Assembly (NCBI GenBank): GCA_964523295.1
Contig: CAZGAH010000058.1
Span: forward strand, 1-26,999
Direction: 5' to 3'
Length of the DNA stretch: 26,999 nt
DNA from: CAZGAH01 sp964523295
GTDB lineage: Bacteria > Desulfobacterota > Desulfovibrionia > Desulfovibrionales > Desulfovibrionaceae
A program made the translations under genes and the position numbers. Shown one piece after another: positions 4,837 through 11,467 of the stretch. The stretch's first letter is position 1. Every line of letters starts with the position of its first letter. The notes beneath the pieces were generated by a model. That model saw only the letters and a list, made by a program, of their open reading frames with translations, had not been told where the DNA came from and did not search any database.

Positions 4837-7043
4837 TGCCTGCAAAAGGAAGCCCCTACATGTGCGAAATGCAGGGGCTTGACGTGAATCGCAGCGACAC
4901 AAATAAAGTAACAACACCCCCCGCTTGTGTCAATGGCCGCGATGCGGCGGAGTTCCTTGAGTTCGAAAACCAGCAGGCTGGCGCGCTGTTCATGGCACGC
5001 ATGGGGCTTCACGTTTTCCCCGTGGAGCCAGGGGGCAAGGTTCCGTTGCTTCCGGACTGGTACGGCGCGAACTGCTCGAATGATCCCGAACGCATACGGG
5101 CCTGGGCGGCGGAGTTTCCAAACTGTAATTGGGGCATTGCGTGCGCTAAATCTGGTCTAGCGGTCTTTGACTGCGACGTGAAGAGCGGTCAAGACGGCAA
5201 CAGTGCGTACAGCAGATTTATTGAAGATCAACTTTTTGACCGCGATGCTGCACCATCGCTTACCGTAAAAACGCCAAGCGGGGGAACGCATGTCTATTTT
5301 GCATTGAAAGACCGCAAAAAGCCGTATCTATCATGCAAAAGCTTTCTCCCTGGCGTTGAGATTAAATGCGAAAAGACGCAGGTTGTTTGTCCTGGCAGCA
5401 TTGTGAATGGCGTGCAGTACAAAATTATCCGTTCACCATACGCAATAAACAGGATGCCACGGGAAGTTGAAGACTGCGTAGCATCGTATTACCGGGAACG
5501 TGAACGCAAAAAAGTAGTTAATGAGCTTGGTAACACAAGGGTGAATGCTACTTCTGTACTGACAGATTCTGAAATTGAAGAAATCTTGAAGCGAGTTGCG
5601 GCGCGTGATTCAAAATCTCGTAGTTTAGTTGCAGGCGATTGGAGAGATGCGGACTTTTCGAGTCAGTCAGAAGCGGACCTTTGGCTTTGCACGAGAGTTG
5701 CTGAGGCTGGCGCGTCGGCTGAAATGATCGACGCTGCAATGCGGGCATCCGGCTTGATGCGTCCCAAGTGGGAGCGCAGCGACTACCGAAGCGGGACGAT
5801 TGCGCAGGCGCTGAAATTGGCCCGGCCCAATCCAGCGAGTGTGTTTGAGGCCCGGCCCGAAGAGGGCGAGGTGGTCGATTCTCCCGGCCCGGCAATCGCC
5901 GGGCTCTCGCTCCAAGACTGCCGTGCAGGACGGTTTCTTCATGGCGAGCCTGCGCCGCTTGATTGGGTGCTCAAGGATAGCCTGCTCTCAGGCTGCTTCG
6001 GGCTTTTGGCCGGCCCTCCCGGAGCAGGCAAAAGCCTTCTGTCGATGCAACTGGCCGTCTCAGTCGTGCTCGGGGATCCCCGCTTTGTAGGCGACGCATG
6101 GAATCCCGACCGGCCCGGCGCGGCGGTCATTCTCGCGGCGGAGGAAATCGCCGCCGTTGCGGAACGCCGCCTTCGGGCGATCGTGCAGACGTTTCCGGGC
6201 GCGGAGTTCGAGCCCGATCCAGCAATGCTCCATGCGTTGGATCAAAATCTGTATGTAGTGCCTCTGGCCGGCAAAGACATGAGACTGTTCAAAGCCGACA
6301 ACGGCAACCTTACAGCGACCGAACGCTTCAACGAAATCAAGACCGCCTTGTGTTCAATCGACGACTTGCGACTTGTTGTAATTGATACGTTGGCCCGAAC
6401 GTATGGCAAGAATGAAAATGACAACTCAGCCGCGACCTTTTACGCGTCGCTTGCTGAAGAAATAGCAATTGAAACACAGTCAGCTGTCATTGTCGTGCAT
6501 CATTTAAATAAAAGCGCTGGCGGATTTGGCGATAAATTCGATCTCGAGGCATGGCTAGATCAAGGGGCATTACGCGGCGCAAGCGCATTGACCGGGGCGG
6601 CGCGTTGGGTTTGCAACCTCGTTGCAGTTCCTGAGAAGTACGCCGCAAAAAAGTTGAACGCTGACAGAGACGTGCATCTGGTCGCGGCGAAGGTTTCGAA
6701 AAAGAACTACGGGCATCCAGAGGACGTCCAGTATTTTCGACGCGGACCGGGCGGCGTGCTGCTTCGGCATGACGTTGCGCCGTCGCCGGATGAGGTCGAG
6801 CGGCAGGCGGCGTTGTTGGCCCGCATCAAGGAGACCGTCGCGGCGCTCGAAACACCGATGACGCCGAAGGCGTTTGCGCGATCCCATGCGGCGCTCTGGA
6901 AGTCCGAGGGCCAGAGAATTTCCAGAGCGGCAATTGAGGAGCTGATCGAAGTGGGCCTGCTCCAGGGGATTTTTGAAATTCGGCCCGGCGAACTTAAAAA
7001 TGGAAGATCAGCGGATTTTTTGGCGGTGGCGACATGCGAATAA
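4836..7043 (+). CDS. Primase-polymerase / RepA-type helicase fusion
   Basis: This 735-residue protein probably replicates the element. The N-terminal ~200 residues are a bifunctional primase/polymerase (Prim-Pol, AEP-like) domain: GLHVFPVEPGGKVPL, the metal-binding acidic pair in LAVFDCDVKSG (about 110-116) and SGGTHVYFALK (about 148-158). After a linker with PriCT-like helices, residues ~370-640 are a RecA-fold hexameric helicase of the RepA/AAA_25 type: Walker A LLAGPPGAGKS (about 389-399), Walker B LRLVVIDTLART (about 511-521) and sensor VVHHLNKSAGG (about 552-562). The ~70 C-terminal residues look like a winged helix. Translation is coupled to the previous gene. This combination is typical of satellites and plasmid-like islands. 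Confidence 0.93.
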   Translation: MPAKGSPYMCEMQGLDVNRSDTNKVTTPPACVNGRDAAEFLEFENQQAGALFMARMGLHVFPVEPGGKVPLLPDWYGANCSNDPERIRAWAAEFPNCNWGIACAKSGLAVFDCDVKSGQDGNSAYSRFIEDQLFDRDAAPSLTVKTPSGGTHVYFALKDRKKPYLSCKSFLPGVEIKCEKTQVVCPGSIVNGVQYKIIRSPYAINRMPREVEDCVASYYRERERKKVVNELGNTRVNATSVLTDSEIEEILKRVAARDSKSRSLVAGDWRDADFSSQSEADLWLCTRVAEAGASAEMIDAAMRASGLMRPKWERSDYRSGTIAQALKLARPNPASVFEARPEEGEVVDSPGPAIAGLSLQDCRAGRFLHGEPAPLDWVLKDSLLSGCFGLLAGPPGAGKSLLSMQLAVSVVLGDPRFVGDAWNPDRPGAAVILAAEEIAAVAERRLRAIVQTFPGAEFEPDPAMLHALDQNLYVVPLAGKDMRLFKADNGNLTATERFNEIKTALCSIDDLRLVVIDTLARTYGKNENDNSAATFYASLAEEIAIETQSAVIVVHHLNKSAGGFGDKFDLEAWLDQGALRGASALTGAARWVCNLVAVPEKYAAKKLNADRDVHLVAAKVSKKNYGHPEDVQYFRRGPGGVLLRHDVAPSPDEVERQAALLARIKETVAALETPMTPKAFARSHAALWKSEGQRISRAAIEELIEVGLLQGIFEIRPGELKNGRSADFLAVATCE

Positions 7044-7200
7044 CGGCATTTTCGATCCGCCAGAACCGAAACGCGTTTGATGCGCCAGCATCCGCCAAAA
7101 AACGGATTGGCGCATCTAACACAGCGGAATCATTAAACATTCGATCCGCCAAAAATTTCTGGCGCCAACTCCGTTTTGGTGCATCTAACCTATTGAAATC
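7010..7200. repeat. ATCCGCC / GGCGCATC repeat cluster, candidate origin
   Basis: Direct repeats are CGATCCGCCA (7052-7061 and 7142-7151), ATCCGCCAAAAA (7090-7101 and 7144-7155) and TTGG(C/T)GCATCTAAC near 7107-7120 and 7176-7189. GATGCGCCA (7079-7087) and TGGCGCATC (7108-7116) form a long hairpin that also pairs ATCCG with CGGAT inside it. An AT-rich stretch (near 7120-7200) is interleaved. It lies directly after the helicase gene. Such repeats next to a primase-helicase suggest replication initiation sites. A short reading frame at 7034-7300 covers this DNA but reads as repeat translation, not as a convincing protein. Confidence 0.5.
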
Positions 7201-7327
7201 ATGGATAAACCAGCCGCCAATTTTCTGCCCCTCCGGGGGACTCTCGCCGTTGGCGCATCCCCCGCCAGGGCCTGGGCCCCCGGCGCTCCCCCCTGTGTGA
7301 AAATGCCAAATGGATTTTATTATTTCG

Positions 7328-7342
7328 CCGGCGTGACGCCGG
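7328..7342. other. Short hairpin CCGGCG-TGA-CGCCGG
   Basis: This is a perfect 6-bp stem with a 3-nt loop, about 30 bp before the next start codon. There is no T-run. It could affect the leader of the 7374 gene. Between the repeat cluster and this hairpin (7200-7327) I see only C-rich sequence and no gene. Confidence 0.3.
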
Positions 7343-7373
7343 TCCAACTTCAAATAATTTCGAGGTTAAAATC

Positions 7374-7904
7374 ATGATTGCTGAAAATCTTTGCGCACCT
7401 CCCCAGCCCCACGTACCCGACGGCTGGTTGCATTACCACAGCCAGGGGGGCCATATCGTGACATGCGAGAGCTGCTTTCACGTCCACCGACATCCTGGCG
7501 GGCTGGTCTGTGCGAGACGCCCCCCAACCGCAACGGGGCGACGGCCAGTGGTTCGGCCAGACGGCCGTTGTGGGCAATGGGTTATTCATCCCGCGATCTG
7601 GTGGAACATTGGTTGTCGCGGCTGCACCTTCCGAAAACTGCGGCGAAACGGAAGCTCTACTTGCATTTTGACGGGAAAATCTTGGACCGGGGAACCTGGG
7701 GGCAGCGAGCGCTGTACGAGCTGCTACCCGGCCAGTGGTTGGCCTCACGTCCTCATGGTCGCCGGCATCATCTCGGGTGAAGAGGCTTTGCGGCGCGACA
7801 TCGTGGCGGGCCGGCGGAACGCTGACGGGACGCTGAAGGCGGTATACGCTGATGAGAAACGACGACACTTCGAAGACGAGAGGGAGGATGTACCATGCTC
7901 ATGA
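7374..7904 (+). CDS. Putative Cys-rich zinc-ribbon protein, frame uncertain
   Basis: The frame opened by ATG 7374 encodes 176 residues without a stop. The N-terminal part looks like a small zinc-binding domain: VTCESCFHVHRHPGG, then VCARRP and DGRCGQWVIHP (Cys30, Cys33, Cys46 and Cys67 or so). The C-terminal part (VAGIISGEEALRRDIVAGRR to the end) also has coding-like third positions. In the middle (about 7590-7755) the second frame reads more like protein (RDLVEHWLSRLHLPKTAAK, then LDRGTWGQRALYELLP) and has higher GC at third positions. Either there are two compensating frameshifts, two overlapping genes, or an unusual protein. Function is unknown. Confidence 0.5.
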   Translation: MIAENLCAPPQPHVPDGWLHYHSQGGHIVTCESCFHVHRHPGGLVCARRPPTATGRRPVVRPDGRCGQWVIHPAIWWNIGCRGCTFRKLRRNGSSTCILTGKSWTGEPGGSERCTSCYPASGWPHVLMVAGIISGEEALRRDIVAGRRNADGTLKAVYADEKRRHFEDEREDVPCS

Positions 7905-8110
7905 ATTGGAAGACCGAGGCAGAGGAAAAAGCCGTTGCTATTTTTGATCTGGAAGAGCTGCGACTTGAGTTTCTTGAACGCGTCGAGAATATCGAGGTAA
8001 GCAGCGACACGTTTGAATGCAGCGTAAATGATGTCGTTTGCTGGCACGATGAGGCGGTTGACGCGATTGAAAAATGCCTTTCGATCCTGAAAGCCGACAC
8101 GAACCGGTAA
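7895..8110 (+). CDS. Small acidic protein of unknown function
   Basis: A 71-residue, strongly acidic, helical protein (WKTEAEEKAVAIFDLEELRLEFLERVENI, then a region with two Cys and a C-terminal helix DAIEKCLSILKAD). AGGGAGG lies 7 bases before the ATG, a strong ribosome site. The start overlaps the end of the 7374 reading frame by 10 bp. A terminator follows at 8138. I recognise no family. Small acidic proteins encoded late on mobile elements are often inhibitors or antitoxins, but nothing here proves that. Confidence 0.65.
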   Translation: MLMNWKTEAEEKAVAIFDLEELRLEFLERVENIEVSSDTFECSVNDVVCWHDEAVDAIEKCLSILKADTNR

Positions 8111-8137
8111 ACAACAGTACAAGCAGCGTGTATGAGG

Positions 8138-8174
8138 AGGCCACGGTCAAGTCAATGCCGCGGCCTTCTTTTTT
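8138..8174 (+). terminator. Intrinsic terminator
   Basis: AGGCCACGG (8138-8146) pairs with CCGCGGCCT (8158-8166) with one mismatch, followed by TCTTTTTTG. It ends the small-gene group after the helicase. Confidence 0.7.
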
Positions 8175-8722
8175 GTGGCATCAAAGTGGCACCGCCGCTA
8201 CAAGTGTATGAGACGAAAAACGAACACAAACCGCTGCCAAAAGTACGCACCCATGAACGAAAAAATCAAGAGCCGGTGCGGCTTTGCTGGAAGTGGTTTG
8301 CGGAAGTACGCGGAAACCGCAAACTTTTGAGACACCTGAACGCGGTTGTAAAACAGCTCAATTTCCGAACGCGTACAAAAGCATCCACATGGCCGGCTTT
8401 TGCATCGCCTTGCCCCTGTGTTACGTGGCCAATTCGCGCCAGGACGCCTTGTAATGCAATAATTTTGTAATGACGATGCATCCAAGGCCGACTAAATAAC
8501 AGAGGCTCTTGGGCGATCCTGGCGGCGCTGGCCTTCGGGTACGCGTCGCTCTTTTTTTCTTGCGCTGGAAAATGAGCGGGCGTATGGGCAAGGGAACGAC
8601 CACGAACACAGGGAGGTGACCCGGACAGAGAAAAGACTGAGGCCGAGAACAAAGCGGCCCCCAAATGCGCTCGCAACGCAGATGAGGGCCTGACCACAAC
8701 CCTTACTCGTGAGGTAAGAGCC
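8175..8722. other. 548-bp non-coding stretch
   Basis: No convincing gene is visible on either strand. It contains an inverted repeat GTTTGCGG (8296-8303) / CCGCAAAC (8317-8324) followed by TTTT, which could be a small terminator. The last ~100 bases lead into the ribosome site of the 8723 gene. I see no clear promoter. Confidence 0.5.
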
Positions 8723-9118
8723 ATGGCTGACAAGACCCTATCCACGCCTGAGCCCGAAGGCAACCCTTCGTACGTCTTCCTAAAATCCCTGACCGACGCC
8801 GAACCGGATCACAACGACGCCCCGTATGGGCGGTCCCTGGCAGATTTTTTCGGGAGTTTTGTTCTGCTCCCCATAACCAAGATTGACGCCTTGGCCGCTG
8901 ACGCACGGCGCGACGGCGCAACCATTGATTACGAGTCCGTGACTATGGCCTTCGTGCCCGCCTTTCAGAACGCCGTCCGTCTGCTTGTTGAGCTTGAGCA
9001 GGCGTTGACGGCCAAGGTGGGCAAGATATCAATCCACGTCGGGACCGATCCCGCATATGACATCGTTGAGCATGTCAGCGTTGACCGCGTGACAGGCGTC
9101 ACAATCACGAGCGCATAA
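8723..9118 (+). CDS. Hypothetical 131-residue protein
   Basis: The ATG follows GAGGTAAG at 7-8 bases. The acidic protein begins with a Pro/Glu-rich tail (LSTPEPEGNPSYVFLKSLTD), then has a helical middle (SLADFFGSFVLLPITKIDALAADAR; FVPAFQNAVRLLVELEQALTAK) and an alpha/beta C-terminus ending VTGVTITSA. It has no signal peptide and no clear membrane segment. No family recognised. It is the last gene of the element before the right end and has its own strong terminator, so it is a stand-alone transcription unit. Confidence 0.7.
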   Translation: MADKTLSTPEPEGNPSYVFLKSLTDAEPDHNDAPYGRSLADFFGSFVLLPITKIDALAADARRDGATIDYESVTMAFVPAFQNAVRLLVELEQALTAKVGKISIHVGTDPAYDIVEHVSVDRVTGVTITSA

Positions 9119-9138
9119 TTCAGACTGCCCTGATAGTC

Positions 9139-9178
9139 CGCCCCCTGTGTCCGCGTGGACACAGGGGGCGTTCTTATT
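9139..9178 (+). terminator. Strong intrinsic terminator (14-bp perfect stem)
   Basis: The stem pairs 9139-9152 (CGCCCCCTGTGTCC) with 9157-9170 around a GCGT loop, followed by TTCTTATT. It begins 20 bp after the 8723-9118 stop codon. The left arm resembles the CCGCCCCCTGTCC unit at 4399-4411. Confidence 0.85.
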
Positions 9179-9362
9179 GTGGCAGGGCATGTGGCACAAC
9201 GACGCCCCGTATTTGCGTCGAGGATGCCCGCTGTTGCGTCTTTCTCGTGGGACGATGAATCACACAAGGCACTGAAGTGCAGCGCAATATGGGCCAATTG
9301 TGAGCGAATTTTCCAAGGGCGTCAGGCGTTGCTGGCTGCGCTATCAGGATGCGGGCAAGGAA

Positions 9363-9602
9363 CCGTAAATCTTACGGCCCCTTTGTAACCGCCTGATATT
9401 GTTAAAACCCGCCAAATCGCCGGTTTTACCATCGGCGTAGTTGTTCAACAAGTCTATATCTACTTCATGAGATTAGCGAATCGGAACTTTTAATTCCGAA
9501 TTTTTGGAACACAAGTGTAACGCACCATTGAGCGGCGGGGTTTTTTCCCAATCCGGAAATAACCCCCTGACTTTCGGTCATATCTGACCGAAAGCTTTTT
9601 TT
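9363..9602 (+). other. Hairpin series ending in a canonical terminator
   Basis: Four perfect inverted repeats follow one another: CCGTAA/TTACGG (9363-9377), TAAAACC/GGTTTTA (9403-9428), TCGGAA/TTCCGA (9481-9499, followed by ATTTTT) and CTTTCGGTCA/TGACCGAAAG (9571-9594, followed by CTTTTTTT). The last is a textbook intrinsic terminator with no protein gene ahead of it. The stretch 9179-9640 has no credible coding region and is unusually AT-rich for this window. It may encode a small structured RNA, or be recombination or replication DNA of the element. Confidence 0.45.
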
Positions 9603-9643
9603 AGATTGGGCGAAAGGGGGCTACGAATTGCGACGCTGGCGAA

Positions 9644-9704
9644 GGTGAAAGGCCATGTCATGGGGGAGAAAGGAGAAAGACATTTTCGCCCCTGGCCTTT
9701 CACC
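9644..9704. repeat. 12-bp inverted repeat with 37-bp spacer
   Basis: GGTGAAAGGCCA (9644-9655) and TGGCCTTTCACC (9693-9704) are perfect inverse copies. The spacer holds a GGAGAAAGGAG purine run. The 75-residue frame that starts here is not convincing as a gene. The position near the right att site suggests a recombination-related site. Confidence 0.4.
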
Positions 9705-9811
9705 CCTGTATGCAGCCCTGGGCAGCGTGCTGAATTGGCCGGCGCAGGGACAGGATGAGCATGACCTTAATGCCGGAAAAGCCACGCCTGACGGTCCCGC
9801 AAACCGAAAAA

Positions 9812-9833
9812 GCGGGACCAGAGCGGGACCAGA
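9812..9833. repeat. Integrase arm-type repeat pair, right
   Basis: GCGGGACCAGA occurs twice in tandem (9812-9822, 9823-9833), identical to the pair at 611-632. A partial inverted copy GGTCCCGC lies at 9793-9800. The pair ends 6 bp before the right att repeat. Confidence 0.6.
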
Positions 9834-9838
9834 GCAGA

Positions 9839-9936
9839 GGCAAGGAAAAAGGGGCTACCGGCTTCTGCCCGTAACCCCTTGATTTTCCTGGCTCCTCGGG
9901 AGAGACTCGAACTCCCAACCTAGTGGTTAACAGCCA
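9839..9936. repeat. attR-like repeat overlapping tRNA-Asn
   Basis: 98-bp partner of 394-491. Bases 9888-9936 are identical to the left copy; 9839-9887 differ at a few positions, as expected if the element carries its own version of the tRNA 3' flank. The outer limit at 9936 lies in the anticodon stem, so crossover occurs between the anticodon region and the tRNA end. Confidence 0.88.
9845..9880 (-). terminator. tRNA-Asn terminator supplied by the element
   Basis: On the minus strand AAGGGGTTAC (9880-9871) pairs with GTAGCCCCTT (9858-9849, one G-U pair) and runs into TTTTTCC. It lies 9 bp after the tRNA 3' end and replaces the displaced host terminator at 400-435. Confidence 0.75.
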
Positions 9937-9964
9937 CCCGCTCTGCCGGTTGAGCTACCGAGGA
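9889..9964 (-). tRNA. tRNA-Asn (anticodon GTT)
   Basis: A 76-nt cloverleaf with CCA encoded. The acceptor stem is TCCTCGG paired with CCGAGGA, followed by GCCA. The D arm is GCTC...GAGC. The anticodon loop is CTGTTAA with GTT, and the T arm is GGGAG-TTCGAGT-CTCTC. The gene is intact because the element carries a matching 3' half. Only the 5' half and upstream promoter are original to this side of the junction. Confidence 0.96.
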
Positions 9965-10001
9965 ATGTTGATTGCCTGAGATGCAATCGCCAAGCGGGAT
10001 T

Positions 10002-10028
10002 TCTATACACGACGGGGTTGGAGGTCAA
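10002..10028 (-). promoter_or_regulatory. Candidate tRNA-Asn promoter
   Basis: On the minus strand TTGACC (10028-10023) and TATAGA (10007-10002) are 15 bp apart, a little short. They would start transcription about 30 bases before the tRNA 5' end. Confidence 0.5.
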
Positions 10029-10083
10029 GCTTTTTTTGTACATCGTAATCATGACGCAGATCAATTCTACCAAGACCAAATGA

Positions 10084-10112
10084 TTAACTAAATTAATTCA
10101 GATAGTTATATT
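10084..10112 (+). promoter_or_regulatory. Candidate promoter and operator of the binding-protein/sensor operon
   Basis: TTAACT (10084-10089) and TATATT (10107-10112) are 17 bp apart in an AT-rich stretch. TAACTA (10085-10090) and TAGTTA (10103-10108) form an inverted repeat with a 12-bp spacer covering both hexamers, as an operator would. The leader to the ATG at 10211 would be about 90 nt. Confidence 0.45.
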
Positions 10113-10210
10113 AAAAATTCGAAGTCATGCCGTACAGGAATGTCCAGCTGGACGGTCATCATGATTGCAAAGCCCTGCAGGAGCTTCTATACTCGGCGTC
10201 GAGGGGAGCT

Positions 10211-11467
10211 ATGCGCCAGACAAGAAATTGGTATGTCGCCGCCCTGACGACGGTTATTCTGCTTGCCACGGTTTTCAGCCTGCCCCTACAGCTGGCGGCT
10301 GAGACTGATTCCGATATCCTGTTGGGCATGTCTGCCGCCTTTTCCGGCCCGAACAGCGGCCTGGGCATTGAGTTTTATCGCGGCGCCCAGACCTGGTTCG
10401 ATCATCTGAACCGGCGGAATGGGCTGAACGGAAGACGCATTCGCATCGTTCCCTGCGATGACGGCTACCAGCCGGATCCCGCCATTTATAATGCCGTACG
10501 TTTGCTCAACGATGACAATATATTGGCCTTGTTTGGCTTCACCGGCACTCCGACCGTGTCGCGCGTTCTGCCGGTTCTGAAGCTCTATGCAGCCAGAAAC
10601 GCCCTGCTTTTTTTCCCCGTCACCGGGGCGCAGCAACTGCGGACTCCGCCGTTCGAACAGTTCATCTTCAATCTCAGGGCCTCGTATCGCGACGAAACCG
10701 CCAGTCTCGTGGATCGGTTTCTCCTTCTCGGACGCAGTCGCATCGCCGTCTTTTACCAGGCCGACGCCTACGGGCGCAGCGCCTGGGACGGGGTCCGCGA
10801 GGCCTTGATGCGTTACGGCCTGGAGATGGTCTGCGAGGCCACCTATCGCCGCGGGGCCGCCTTTACGGAGCGCATGGACCGGCAGGTCAAGATCATTCAG
10901 CAATCCCGACCCGACGCCATCATCGCCGTTGGCGCCTACGCCCCGTGCGCGGCCTTCATCCGCGACGCACGCGACGCCGGACTCGACGTACCGATCGCCA
11001 ACCTGTCGTTTGCCGCCGGAGAACTGCTCCTGCGCCTGCTCCAGGAGGCTGGACAGGCCAATGGCACGGACTATACAAAAAACCTCGTCAGCAGTCAGGT
11101 CGTACCCAGCTACGAAGACGTCACCTTGCCTGGCATCCAGGAATACCGGGCGCTCATGGACGACGCCCCCTCCACGCTTCCCGTCGAGTTCCGCGCCCCC
11201 GATCCGGCCTTGCGGTACAGTTTTGCCAGCCTGGAGGGCTTTCTCAGCGCCAGGGTGATGACCTGCATCCTCGAAAAAGCCGGCCCGCGCCCCTCGCGCA
11301 CGAGTCTGCTGCACGCGGCGCAATCGCTCGCCAGTCTCGATCTGGGCATCGGCGCGATTATCTCCTTTTCCCCCGCCAATCATAACGGCCTGAACCAGGT
11401 CTTCCTGACGACCGTTGAAAACGGGCGTTTCATGCCGCTCGAAACGTGGTCCGGACAGAACCGATGA
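10211..11467 (+). CDS. Periplasmic substrate-binding protein (Leu/Ile/Val-binding family)
   Basis: This 418-residue protein is a type I periplasmic binding protein of the branched-chain amino acid/amide/urea group. I chose the ATG at 10211 because GAGGGGAG precedes it and a signal peptide follows at once (RQTRNWYVAAL, a hydrophobic core, cleavage near LAAETDSD). Family features are ILLGMSAAFSGPNSGLGIEF at the start of the mature protein, FGFTGTPTVSRVLPV, the FFPVTGAQ lobe and RIAVFYQADAYGRSAWDGV in the second half. No permease or ATPase genes are nearby. Instead its stop overlaps the next gene (ATGA), a sensor kinase-like protein, so it probably serves as that sensor's ligand-binding partner, as TorT does for TorS. 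Confidence 0.9.
   Translation: MRQTRNWYVAALTTVILLATVFSLPLQLAAETDSDILLGMSAAFSGPNSGLGIEFYRGAQTWFDHLNRRNGLNGRRIRIVPCDDGYQPDPAIYNAVRLLNDDNILALFGFTGTPTVSRVLPVLKLYAARNALLFFPVTGAQQLRTPPFEQFIFNLRASYRDETASLVDRFLLLGRSRIAVFYQADAYGRSAWDGVREALMRYGLEMVCEATYRRGAAFTERMDRQVKIIQQSRPDAIIAVGAYAPCAAFIRDARDAGLDVPIANLSFAAGELLLRLLQEAGQANGTDYTKNLVSSQVVPSYEDVTLPGIQEYRALMDDAPSTLPVEFRAPDPALRYSFASLEGFLSARVMTCILEKAGPRPSRTSLLHAAQSLASLDLGIGAIISFSPANHNGLNQVFLTTVENGRFMPLETWSGQNR

Larger units (their letters stand above)
443..9936. mobile_element. Integrative element (~9.4 kb) in tRNA-Asn
   Basis: The 49 bp at 443-491 are repeated exactly at 9888-9936, where they form the 3' end of an intact minus-strand tRNA-Asn. The repeat extends outward as an imperfect 98-bp copy that includes the tRNA terminator. 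A tyrosine integrase gene lies 209 bp inside the left repeat. The cargo is toxin-antitoxin genes, a primase-helicase fusion and small unknown genes. There are no recognisable structural-phage, terminase, relaxase or type IV secretion genes. Parts of the element (for example 5180-5660 and 9400-9500) are visibly more AT-rich than the chromosome to its right. The best description is a small integrative, possibly self-replicating island or satellite; the class name is inference. Confidence 0.88.

Noticed and set aside
7034..7300. 88-residue frame starting inside the helicase stop
   Set aside because: It is a translation of the ATCCGCC/GGCGCATC repeats followed by a Pro/Gly-rich C-run; no RBS-supported start and no family.
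8132..8470. 112-residue frame after the 8138 terminator
   Set aside because: It begins within the terminator stem, has no ribosome site, and codon use does not resemble its neighbours.
9655..9882. 75-residue frame near attR
   Set aside because: It covers the inverted repeat, the arm-type repeats and the tRNA terminator, so it is a by-product of regulatory DNA.
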